Assembly: GCA_963703555.1 (NCBI GenBank)
Contig: CAVPEV010000001.1
Location: 1-48,840, forward strand
Reading direction: 5' to 3'
Source: CAVPEV01 sp963703555
Lineage (GTDB): Bacteria; Actinomycetota; Actinomycetes; Actinomycetales; Cellulomonadaceae
DNA: 48,840 bases
Within the stretch, counting starts at the first letter, position 1; each line of letters begins with the position of its first letter. The notes beneath the pieces were generated by a model. It had not been told where the DNA came from. It worked only from the letters and a program-made list of their open reading frames with translations, and ran no database searches. A program made the position numbers and the translations under genes. Below, piece after piece: positions 41,705 through 48,840 of this stretch.

Positions 41705-42289
41705 ATGAGCGGATCTCTGGACTCCGCCCGAGTCGCCGTGATCACCGGCGCCTCCTCCGGGATCGGTGCAGCCACCGCCCGCGCACTGGCCGCCGCCGGG
41801 TACAAGGTCGCTGTACTGGCCCGCCGGGCCGACCGCATCGAGGCACTGGCTGCCGAGCTTGGCGACGGTGCGCTCGCGATCCAGGCCGACGTCACCGACC
41901 GCGACCAGCTCGTCGCCGCCGCGGCCCGGGTGGCGGACGAGCTCGGCGGCGCGGACGTCATCAACATCTCCTCCGTCGCAGGCCGGACCGCCCGGCCCGC
42001 CAACGGCGTCTACGCGGCGACCAAGTGGGGCATGAACGGCTGGTCGGAGTCACTGCGGCAGGAGCTCCTGCCCGACGTCCGCGTCACCCTGATCGAACCG
42101 GGCGTCGTCGACACCGAGGTCCCGAGCCACATCACCGACGAGGCCACGCGCGAGGCCGTGCAGAAGGGCTACGACGTCGCCACCGTCCAGCCTGAGGAGA
42201 TCGCCGAGGTCATCGCCTTCGTGCTCTCCCGCCCCCGGCACCTGGTGATCAACGAGGTGCTCCTGCGCCCTGCCACCCAGCAGGGCTAG
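41705..42289 (+). CDS. Short-chain dehydrogenase with central in-frame deletion
   Basis: A 194-residue SDR, about 50 residues shorter than classical members (~245). The N-terminus is intact (VAVITGASSGIGAATARAL), as are SSVAGRTARPANGVYAATK (Ser, Tyr, Lys) and the C-terminal IAEVIAFVLSRPRHLVINEV. Between ELGGADV and INISSVAG the strand with the NNAG motif and the following helix with the catalytic Asn are absent, yet the frame is kept. The product probably cannot fold or act normally. The ATG has an AGGGAC-type site upstream. It is either a recent deletion allele or a decayed gene. Confidence 0.75.
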   Translation: MSGSLDSARVAVITGASSGIGAATARALAAAGYKVAVLARRADRIEALAAELGDGALAIQADVTDRDQLVAAAARVADELGGADVINISSVAGRTARPANGVYAATKWGMNGWSESLRQELLPDVRVTLIEPGVVDTEVPSHITDEATREAVQKGYDVATVQPEEIAEVIAFVLSRPRHLVINEVLLRPATQQG

Positions 42290-42332
42290 CGTGCCTGACG
42301 ACTGCGAAGCGAGCGAGCAAGGCGGCAGAGCC

Positions 42333-42371
42333 GCCGACCGAGGCCCCACGATCGCGAGGGCCTCGGTCGGC
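42333..42371. terminator. 14-bp perfect stem, probable terminator after the SDR
   Basis: The arms 42333-42346 and 42358-42371 are exact reverse complements around an 11-nt loop. It lies 44 bp after the SDR stop. There is no U-tract. Confidence 0.65.
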
Positions 42372-42516
42372 GTGCGGGGATGAATCCGCGCACACAGGGA
42401 TCCCGGCAGACCGGTCACGCGCCGCGGCCGGCTCGGGCGTGTTGCTGGGCTCCGTCCCGGAGACCGCAGTCGACGTAGGGCTCGCGGCACGGCCCGGTAC
42501 CGGCTCGCAGGGTGGA

Positions 42517-42848
42517 ACGGCCTTCGTCCAGGTGCCAGCGCAGCACCACCTGGGCAGGGGTTGTGCCGTACGTGGCAGCCAGGCCCGTGGCGACCGGGTT
42601 CTCCAGCACGTTGCGGCTGCCGGGCGTGTCGGCGGGACGGCGACGATGGATGCCGCCGATCGGCGACCACGCCTGCGTGATCCCTGGCCGACGTCGCGCC
42701 CGTTTCCGTACGAGGCGCCCGTGTCGATCAGCCCGTACCCGTCCTCCAGAGCGGCGCCCACGCCGGCGATGGCCTCGTCCGGCGGGGTCTGGAACACCCC
42801 GAAGCCGAGGGCCGGGACCTGCAGTCCGTTGTTCAGGGAGACTGTGGG
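42517..42848 (-). pseudogene. Aldo/keto reductase remnant
   Basis: The first piece reads TVSLNNGLQVPALGFGVFQT followed by PPDEAIAGVGAALEDGYGLI and DTGASYGN, the start and catalytic-Asp/Tyr region of AKRs. It has no start codon: a TAG lies just upstream, so the 5' end is missing. It then jumps, in another frame, to the late block GITQAWSPIGGI and YGTTPAQVVLRWHLDEGR, skipping over 100 residues with the catalytic Lys and His. Homology stops after HLDEGR. It is truncated at both ends and deleted in the middle. Confidence 0.75.
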
Positions 42849-42939
42849 CTACACGCAGCACGCGTAATCGACGAGATAACCCGCGCCAGACGTGCGGAAC
42901 GTCAGTACCAGGGGAAGCCCAGCCTTGTGCCGACGCACG

Positions 42940-43515
42940 CTATGCCGAGCAGATTGCCGCGCCCGTGATCAGTTGACCGGGCGGAAGTGCCTGGATCTGC
43001 AGCTGGACCTGCTTGCCAAGACTCTTGTTCACCGTCGCGTCGAGTGGCTTCATGTTCGACAAGTCGTCGCGCCCGCCCAGCTGCAGATCAATCGTGTGAT
43101 CGACATCGCTGCCAGCCGGGACCGTGTTCCCGGTACTCTTGTACCGGGTTGACGCCGAAACGTTCGACCCCTCGGACAGGGTCCTCCTCAGCTCCCCCTG
43201 CTGAGCGACCTCGGAGTAAGCCTTCACCTTCTGGTCAGCGGCTTGACGCTGCGCTACCGTCCAGTTCGAACCGTAGTGGAGGGACAGACCGTGGGGTCCC
43301 ACGGCGCTGCAGTCGTTCCACGGCTTGGGCCGCCAGGCCCCGGACTTCTCGGCGACAGCGGCAGACTTCGCAGCGGCAGTTTCGATCTCGGAGGCGGCGC
43401 TCGCGCCGTTCTCGACCCCGGACGCGGCACCTGCCCCCTTCTCGACCACCACTCCCGCCTCCCGTTCCTTCGCGATCTTGGCGAAAGCGAGTCCCGGTAC
43501 CGTCGCGCCCGCGAG
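42940..43515 (-). pseudogene. Orphan HNH-like toxin module of a polymorphic toxin, 5' truncated
   Basis: The last ~130 codons form a nuclease-toxin-like domain: DVDHTIDLQLGGRDDLSNMK, PLDATVNKSLG and a closing PPGQLITGAA, similar to HNH-type C-terminal domains of RHS and related polymorphic toxins (Asp-His, then two Asn positions). Upstream is an Ala/Glu-rich helical linker (EREAGVVVEKGAGAASG) and AWRPKPWNDCSAVGPHG. There is no start codon or delivery domain: near 43515 the frame passes into the antisense of another gene. Base composition is visibly less GC-rich than neighbours (for example 43020-43150), which suggests transfer. No immunity gene is recognisable downstream. Confidence 0.6.
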
Positions 43516-44023
43516 CGGCGATCCCGGCCTGGGCGCGGGCGTGGTCGACGCCGCGGCGGCGGTCGGCGCGGCCGAACCGCAGCAGTCGAACGGCGGAACG
43601 GCGACAGGCACACCCGACCCGCGTCGCGCCAGGCCCACCACCGGCTCCCGGATCGGCGCGGCTCCGCCGGCGCCGACCGGCCCGGCGGCGGCCGGTGAGG
43701 GTTCGCTCTCCGTCGACCTCACCTCGCCCGTCGTGACGCATGCCTCGGTGGCCGCCGATGTCGCCTGCACCGAGAGCACGCGGTACCGCGCCGAGGTCGC
43801 CAGGACCGCCATCGGCCAGGGCTGGGCGCTGGCCGTCACCGTCACCGTCCCGGGCTACCGAGGCCCCGGCGACTACAGCGGTACGGTCCTCGTCACCCTT
43901 ACCGGGCCCACGGACTCGGTGCCGGTGCCGGCCGCCGTGTCGGTCACGCTCCGCGACAGCGGCGGATCGACTGCCGTCGACGACGGCGTGCTCGTGGGAA
44001 CCGTCACCTGGACCTGCGGCTGA
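43515..44023 (+). pseudogene. 3' part of a secreted protein, possibly a subtilase
   Basis: The frame opens at GDPGLGAGVVDAAAAVGAA, which looks like the end of a subtilisin-family (S8) catalytic domain, then a Pro/Ala/Gly linker, then a ~105-residue beta-rich domain (ALAVTVTVPGYRGPGDYSGT, GVLVGTVTWTCG) with two Cys that could form a disulfide. No signal peptide or catalytic motif is present. The upstream boundary coincides with the end of the toxin module on the other strand, so a rearrangement probably removed the 5' part. A short independent protein from an internal GTG is possible but less likely. Confidence 0.4.
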
Positions 44024-44071
44024 GGGCAGGGCTGCCGGGGCCGGTCGCGGGCCGGATACTCGCTCGAACCG

Positions 44072-46207
44072 TCAGAGCGCTGCGACCTCGGCCGCCGCGA
44101 GCGTGCCGGCGACCGGTCGCCGCGGCGCCGTCAGGCGGCGCCGGGTCGCCGCCGTGGTCGCGACGATGGCCGCGGCCGCCCAGATGGCCAGCGTGAGCGC
44201 CACGCTGCCGTCGGAGCCCACCGACCCTCCCAGCACGGCCTGGTTGAGGCCGTGGGCGATCACCGGCATCGGCAGCGCGCCGGCGAGCCACTGGAACACG
44301 GCGGGCGCCATCTGCGCCGGGAACGGCACCATGAGCGAGACCACCTGGAGGAGGCCGAACAGCAGGGCGATCACCTGACCGCGGCGCGGGGCGAGCACCA
44401 GGGTCGCCTGCTGCACCGCGCCCAGGACCAGGCCTCCGACCAGTGCCAGCACGCCGAAGCGGATCGTGGACGCCGGGTCGATGCCGGCCAGCGGGGCCAG
44501 TGCGCAGAGCGCGACGGCCTCGATCACGGCGAGCATCGCGTGCGGAGCCAGGCCCAGCAGCGTGGCGCGGAACCCGGTCGCAGGGGCGGCCAACGCCCAC
44601 CGGGGCACGGCCGGACGCACCAGGCCGAGGACGACCGTCCCGAGCCACAGGGCGACGACCGCCGCCACGGCGGCGGCGGCCGGGCGTTCCGACGTGGCCG
44701 GGTTGATCACCGATGTGGAGACCGCGACGGGCGTGGCGACCGTGCCGGCGAGCGTGCTGCGGGCCGACTCGTCGGAGTAGTCGGGGACGGACGCCGCGGC
44801 GTCCGTCAGGCTGGAGGCGAGTGTCGTCGCGGAGTCGGCGACGCTCCGCGCCCCGTCGGACACCCCCTGGGCACCGGTCGCCAGGTCGGATGCCGCCGAG
44901 GCGAGCGACGAGGCACCGGAATCCACCTGCCCGGCTGCGCCGGCGACCTGGGCTGCGGCGGAGGAGACCTCGCCCATACCGGCCGCGAGGCTGGTCGCCC
45001 CCTGGCTCGTCTGGTCGGCGGCCGACACCAGCCGGGCGGCGCCGGCCTGCGTGTCGGCCGCCCCCGCCTGCGTGTCGGCCGCACCCGCCGCCAGCGAGGC
45101 GGCCGAGGCGGACACCTCCGCCACGCCGGACGCCGCCGACGACAGCCCGGCGGACATCGCGTCTGCGCCATCGGCTGCGTCGGTCGCGGACGCGGCCAGA
45201 CTCGCCACCTGTGCGCAATAGGCCTGGCCGGCCGTCGGCGGGCAGGCCGTGGCGAGCCCGGCGGCGCCGCTCGCGACCTCGTGCACGCCGGCAGCGAGCG
45301 CCTGCGACGAGGTGGACAGGCTGCCGACCGCCGAGGAGGACTGCGCGGCCCCGCCGGCGAGCGCGCTCGCCCCGTCGGCGACCTTCGCGGTGCCGCTCGC
45401 GAGGGTGGCGGCGCCGTCGGAGAGGCTGGCGGCGCCGCTCGCGACGTCCTGCGCGCCGGCGGCGAGGTCGCCGGCGCCGGCGGACGCGGAGGCGGCGCCG
45501 CTCGCCAGGCCGTCGGCGGCACCGGCGAGGTCCGTCGTGCCGTCCGCCAGCCGGCCGGCGCTCGAGGCGAGCGTGTCCGCCCCGCCGGCGAGGTCGTCGG
45601 CGCTTGACGCCAGCCGGTCGGCACCGTCGGACAGGTCGTTCGCCCCGGAGGCGGCGTCCGACAGGCCCTGGCCGATCCGGTCGATGGACTGGTAGGTCGT
45701 GTCGAGGTAGTGGACGGTGACGTCGGTGCCGAACGCGGCGGCGGTGGCGCCGACGACCTGCTCACTGACCGCGCTCGCGACGGGGCTGGTGGCGTCGTTG
45801 GTCTCCAGCCCGACCTCGGCGGTCCGCGGGGCGTCGCCGGACAGGCTGGTCACCACGGCGGAGAAGTCGGCGGGGATCGTGACGACCGCGTCGAAGGTGC
45901 CGTCCGCGAGGCCGTTCTCGGCGCTCGTGCGGTCGGTGACGGACCAGGCGAGGGCGGTCGCGGTCTGCGGCGCGACGAGCTGGCCGGCGAGCTGGCGGCC
46001 GGCGGCGATCGTCGAGCCGTCGGAGCTGGTGGTCGGCTCGTCGAGGTTGACCACCGCGACCGGGACGCGGTCGGTGGTCGAGCTGCGATGACCGAACGAG
46101 CCGATCACCGTCGCCGCCACGGCGAGGGAGGCGATCGCCGCCGCGGCGACCTGGAGGACGACCCTGCGGCGGGGATGGGGCCGTCGGGCGAAGGCTGCGG
46201 TGCTCAC
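44072..46207 (-). CDS. YhgE/Pip-family membrane protein with Ala/Ser/Gly heptad-like repeats
   Basis: A 711-residue protein. One N-terminal membrane helix (~20-45) is followed by an extracytoplasmic YhgE-type region (VPVAVVNLDEPTTSSDGST, GLADGTFDAVVTIPADFSA). Residues ~200-470 are a long run of roughly 7- and 14-residue units such as SGAASLSDGAATLASGTAKV, predicted coiled or alpha-helical. Five or six helices close the protein (the ABC-2-like membrane part). The family includes the lactococcal phage infection protein Pip and type VII-associated proteins. GTG 46207 overlaps the MMPL stop by 4 nt (GTGA), so the two are translated together and likely work together at the membrane. Confidence 0.85.
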   Translation of the reverse strand: MSTAAFARRPHPRRRVVLQVAAAAIASLAVAATVIGSFGHRSSTTDRVPVAVVNLDEPTTSSDGSTIAAGRQLAGQLVAPQTATALAWSVTDRTSAENGLADGTFDAVVTIPADFSAVVTSLSGDAPRTAEVGLETNDATSPVASAVSEQVVGATAAAFGTDVTVHYLDTTYQSIDRIGQGLSDAASGANDLSDGADRLASSADDLAGGADTLASSAGRLADGTTDLAGAADGLASGAASASAGAGDLAAGAQDVASGAASLSDGAATLASGTAKVADGASALAGGAAQSSSAVGSLSTSSQALAAGVHEVASGAAGLATACPPTAGQAYCAQVASLAASATDAADGADAMSAGLSSAASGVAEVSASAASLAAGAADTQAGAADTQAGAARLVSAADQTSQGATSLAAGMGEVSSAAAQVAGAAGQVDSGASSLASAASDLATGAQGVSDGARSVADSATTLASSLTDAAASVPDYSDESARSTLAGTVATPVAVSTSVINPATSERPAAAAVAAVVALWLGTVVLGLVRPAVPRWALAAPATGFRATLLGLAPHAMLAVIEAVALCALAPLAGIDPASTIRFGVLALVGGLVLGAVQQATLVLAPRRGQVIALLFGLLQVVSLMVPFPAQMAPAVFQWLAGALPMPVIAHGLNQAVLGGSVGSDGSVALTLAIWAAAAIVATTAATRRRLTAPRRPVAGTLAAAEVAAL

Positions 46208-48015
46208 TGGGTGGCTCCGAGAGCGTCGTCGGAATGGGATGACCGGGTCGCCGCGGCCGGGGCGTCGAGCGCGACGTGGAGCTGCGCGAGGGGAACCGGG
46301 GCACGGCTGGCGAGCACGACGGTCCGGGCGCCGCCCGCCAGGCTCGCGGCGGCGGCGGCCAGCTCCGCGCTCTCGCCCGGTGGCAGGCCGACGTCCAGGT
46401 CGTCGACGACGACCAGCCGCGCGTCGACGGCGTCGGCCAGCGCCAGGTCGAGGAGGCGTCGCTCGAAGGCGTCGAGCATGGCGACGGGCGTCCTCGTGGT
46501 CCACGTGAGGCGGCCGGACCGTGGCTGCCGCGCGACGAGGCTGCGCAGCGCCTCGGCGCGGCCGACGACCGATGCGATCCCGCCGCGGCCGTGGTGACGC
46601 GTGCCGCGGGCGATGTGGAAGAGCCGCACGACCGAGGAGAGGTCGCCGTCGGGAACCGTGTCCGCGAAGGGCACACCGGCGCAGAGTGCTGACATGCGCC
46701 GCAGTCGCGCCGCCTCCTGGGGTTGCACCGTGCCGAGGACCTCGACGGTGCCGGTGACGACGGCCACGCGCCCCGTCAGCAGCGCAGTGGTCGCCGCACG
46801 GGTGTCGTCGTCCGGCTCGGTCAGCAGCAGGACCTCTCCCGGCCGGGCCGTCAGGTCGGGGACCGGCAGCGGATCCCGGCCGCGAACGGTCACCGTCGCG
46901 TCGGCGACGTGGGCGGCCGCCAGGCCGTGCTGCTCGGACCGGCGCGAGGCCGCGACGGCCTTCTCCAGGGCCGCCCCCTCCACGTCGAGCTGGGGGATGT
47001 GCTGGTCCAGCCACCGAGGCATCCACCAGGCGCGGTCGCCGAGGATGACGAGCACCGCGCGTGCCAGCGTGGCGCGCACAACGAACGCGTCGACGAACAC
47101 CCCGGCCGTGAGAGCTATCGCGATGGGCTTGATGGTGGACGACCCGTGGGGCACGAACGCGGCGAAGACTGCGATCATGATGACGCCCGCGGCGTTGACC
47201 ACCTTCCCGCTGTCGCGGTACCCGACGCGGATGGCCTGCTGGGCGTCGCCGACGCGGACGTACTCCTCCCGGATCCGGGAGACGAGGAACACCTCGTAGT
47301 CCATCGACAGGCCGAACATCACGCCCATCGCGATGATCGGCAGGAAGCTGAGCACCGGGCCGGTGGCCTGGACGTTGAGCAGGTCGGTCAGCCAACCCCA
47401 GCTGTAGACGGCGCTGACCGTGCCGAAGGCGGCACCGACCGACAGCACGAAGCCCAGGGTCGCCTTCAGCGGGATCGCCACCGACCTGAACACGACCATC
47501 GCCAGCAGGAACGACAGGCCGACCACGACGAGAGCGAACGGCAGGAGCGCGGCGGTCAGGCGGGCCGAGACGTCGATCGAGACGGCGGTCACGCCGGTGA
47601 CCACCAGATCGCTGACGCCGGTCTCGCGCTCGATGCGGGGCGCGGCGTCGCGGATCTCCTCCACCAGCGCATGGGTCTGCGGGTCGCTCTGGGCGGACTC
47701 CGGGATGATCCGCACCAGTGCCATGTCCGCACCGGGGTTCGCGGTGGCGCGCGTCACCGTGGCGACGCCGTCGAGCCCGCGGAGCTCGTCGGCGAGGTGG
47801 TCGACCGTTCCTCGGGGATCGGTGGACGTGATCATGTCGGCCGTCACGATCAGCGGCGCGTTGTAGCCGGGCCCGAACGCGTCGGCGATCAGGTCGAACG
47901 TCTCACGGGCCGGTGTCCCCGGTTCGCTGGTCCCGTTGTCCGGAAGGGCCAGCTCCAGGTCCGTGACCGGGATCGCCACCACGAGCAGGGCGAGCACCGT
48001 TCCGGCCAGCACCGC
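46204..48015 (-). CDS. MMPL transporter (C-terminal half) fused to a degenerate ABC ATPase-like domain, truncated at 5' end
   Basis: The visible part starts at what is normally the middle of an MMPL protein: one helix (VLAGTVLALLVVAIPV), an exported loop (ALPDNGTSEPGTPARETFDL), then five helices with MGVMFGLSMDYEVFLVSRIR, the classic MMPL motif. The first RND half is missing because the sequence changes organism near 48016; the ATG at 48122 is therefore not a real start. The last ~220 residues resemble an ABC ATPase with the Walker A lost (LLLTEPDDDTRAATTALLTG) but a signature-like stretch and Walker B-like LVVVDDLDVGL kept. The stop overlaps the YhgE gene. Confidence 0.8.
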   Translation of the reverse strand, partial: AVLAGTVLALLVVAIPVTDLELALPDNGTSEPGTPARETFDLIADAFGPGYNAPLIVTADMITSTDPRGTVDHLADELRGLDGVATVTRATANPGADMALVRIIPESAQSDPQTHALVEEIRDAAPRIERETGVSDLVVTGVTAVSIDVSARLTAALLPFALVVVGLSFLLAMVVFRSVAIPLKATLGFVLSVGAAFGTVSAVYSWGWLTDLLNVQATGPVLSFLPIIAMGVMFGLSMDYEVFLVSRIREEYVRVGDAQQAIRVGYRDSGKVVNAAGVIMIAVFAAFVPHGSSTIKPIAIALTAGVFVDAFVVRATLARAVLVILGDRAWWMPRWLDQHIPQLDVEGAALEKAVAASRRSEQHGLAAAHVADATVTVRGRDPLPVPDLTARPGEVLLLTEPDDDTRAATTALLTGRVAVVTGTVEVLGTVQPQEAARLRRMSALCAGVPFADTVPDGDLSSVVRLFHIARGTRHHGRGGIASVVGRAEALRSLVARQPRSGRLTWTTRTPVAMLDAFERRLLDLALADAVDARLVVVDDLDVGLPPGESAELAAAAASLAGGARTVVLASRAPVPLAQLHVALDAPAAATRSSHSDDALGATQ

Positions 48016-48284
48016 GCGGTGATGAGCAGCCGCGAAGGGCTGGCGCTGGGCGCTGGAGGATTTGGGCTTCAGGGGCGCTGCCGTCACAGGCCAATTTTGT
48101 GTTTGCACGGCATCCGCACGCATGATGCGGCCGCTATCGCCGCCGCCCTGCGTGCGCGTGGGGTGTTGGTGCGGCATTTCAGACTGCCGCGCATCGAGCA
48201 GTACTTGCGGTCAGCATCGGCACGCCGGCACAATGCGATGCTCTGGTGCAGGCGCTGGGCTCAGTACTTGCGGCGCTGGCTTAA
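48016..48284 (+). pseudogene. hisC: Foreign HisC 3' fragment (betaproteobacterial type), frameshifted
   Basis: Reading across one-base shifts gives MSSREGLALALEDLGF, ALPSQANFVFARHPH, DAAAIAAALRARGVLVRHFR and SIGTPAQCDALVQALG with a stop at 48284, the C-terminal part of a histidinol-phosphate aminotransferase. At least four indels are needed (near 48050, 48073, 48119 and 48210), several in G runs. Codon use and similarity are betaproteobacterial, unlike the rest of the window. It converges on rsgA with a 24-bp overlap. Confidence 0.7.
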
Positions 48285-48840
48285 CTCCGCATACAAGTCG
48301 CTGTAAATCTTATAGCGGTTCGCGCCTACTGCTTCGGCGGCCCGTCGGGTTCGACGGACCGTGCATGACGCCGCAACCGGGTTCACGGCAGGCGGCTGCA
48401 GTTGTAGAACTTGCAGTTGGCCACATGGGGTTTGAAGTCCGGCATGTAAGCAGCCAATTGCGCCGGGTCGATGTGATTCAAGCCAAACTCCTGGAAGCCC
48501 GGTGAATCAATCAAAGCCGTGGTCTTGTCCGCGTCGACCCAGTACCAGGTGGTGCTGGTGGTGGTGTGTTCGCCGAGTTCAGGGCTTGCGAAATCTCGCC
48601 CGTCTGCGCCAGTGCGCCCGGTGCCAGCAGGTTGATCAAGGTGCTTTTGCCCGCGCCCGACGGTCCCAGCACCAGCGTTGTTTTCGCCTTGTACAGCTTG
48701 AGCAGTTCGGCGCGATCGACGTCACCTGACTGTCTGAGGGACAGCGGCACATTGTAATGCATTTGCCGGTAAGGCCGCAACCACGCCCAGGCGCGCGCAA
48801 AGGGCTCTGACCAGATCACTTTTGTTGAGGGCAATGATGG
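48261..48840 (-). pseudogene. rsgA: Foreign RsgA (ribosome small-subunit GTPase) fragment, frameshifted, runs off the window
   Basis: The pieces ALNKSDL, EPFARAWAWLRPYRQMHYNV, TTLVLGPSGAGKSTLINLL (P-loop), AQTGEISQALNS, HTTTSTTWYWVD, PGFQEFGLNHIDPAQLAAYM, CKFYNCSRLPEPGCGVMH and RYKIYSDLYAELSQRRKY are a complete run of RsgA motifs, including the zinc-binding Cys/His region and a proper stop. Frame changes are needed near 48806, 48575 and 48364. RsgA of this type (circularly permuted GTPase assisting 30S maturation) resembles Comamonadaceae/Burkholderiales sequences. The indel load suggests low-quality contig-end sequence rather than a natural pseudogene. Confidence 0.8.

Noticed and set aside
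42940..43845. Reading the HNH-like toxin as a complete 301-residue protein
   Set aside because: Everything upstream of about 43515 is antisense to the plus-strand secreted-protein remnant and has no coding character or signal peptide.
48016..48177. ATG near 48122 as the true start of the MMPL gene
   Set aside because: It lies in the foreign segment, and an MMPL protein starting there would lack its entire first half.
48016..48840. Horizontal transfer of hisC-rsgA into this chromosome
   Set aside because: At least seven single-base indels in two otherwise conserved genes, and an abrupt join inside another gene, fit an assembly or contamination artefact better.
1..48840. tRNA, rRNA, riboswitch or CRISPR elements
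   Set aside because: I saw no cloverleaf-like, rRNA-like or repeat-spacer pattern and no riboswitch core I could support; short RNAs could still be missed by eye.

Overview
The window is about 98% high-GC actinobacterial chromosome. Dense GC-rich codons, the Actinobacteria-typical gene set (DUF3097, MptB-type mannosyltransferase, MurT/GatD, DtxR-type regulator, LPG-synthase-like protein) and many leaderless starts point to Micrococcales, probably near Cellulomonadaceae. That placement is inference. The last ~825 bp (about 48016-48840) is different: it encodes betaproteobacterial-type HisC and RsgA pieces broken by many one-base indels, and looks like a chimeric or contaminated contig end.

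Layout. 104-5771 is a housekeeping block: DUF3097/TOPRIM-like protein, a Pro-rich membrane protein, hemW, lepA, rpsT, and a strong terminator. 5947-9213 is an accessory module: an XRE-TPR regulator, a 44-residue secreted peptide gene just upstream in the same direction, and two translationally coupled EAL-domain genes. The same inverted repeat (TGTCA-N9-TGACA) lies in front of both the peptide gene and the EAL pair. 9219-16498 returns to core genes (holA, comEC, comEA, leuS, DtxR-type regulator). 16524-29521 holds cell-surface and metabolic genes: membrane metallophosphoesterase, secreted CWB2-like protein, VOC dioxygenase with a MarR-type operator, CYTH protein, zinc alcohol dehydrogenase, GH15 enzyme, LLM oxidoreductase with HxlR regulator, hydroxyacid dehydrogenase and MptB. 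29622-35998 is envelope biology: an esterase overlapping an aminoacyl-phospholipid-synthase-like protein, then the lipid II amidation pair murT-gatD.

36010-44023 is a degraded, mosaic stretch. It contains a frameshifted and truncated SDR, a MobF relaxase relic with all three metal-binding histidines in register, cupin and carboxymuconolactone decarboxylase remnants, an SDR with a central in-frame deletion, an aldo/keto reductase remnant, and an orphan HNH-like toxin module abutting a 5'-truncated secreted protein. Intact genes among them are a lipoprotein, a PadR regulator with two palindromic operators plus its membrane partner, and a sorbosone-dehydrogenase-like lipoprotein. 44072-48015 is a two-gene unit: a YhgE/Pip protein and an MMPL transporter half fused to a degenerate ABC ATPase-like domain, cut off by the chimeric end.

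The best candidate for an undescribed system is 5947-9213: secreted pro-peptide, TPR regulator and EAL pair tied together by a shared palindrome. No tRNA, rRNA, CRISPR array or intact insertion sequence was seen.
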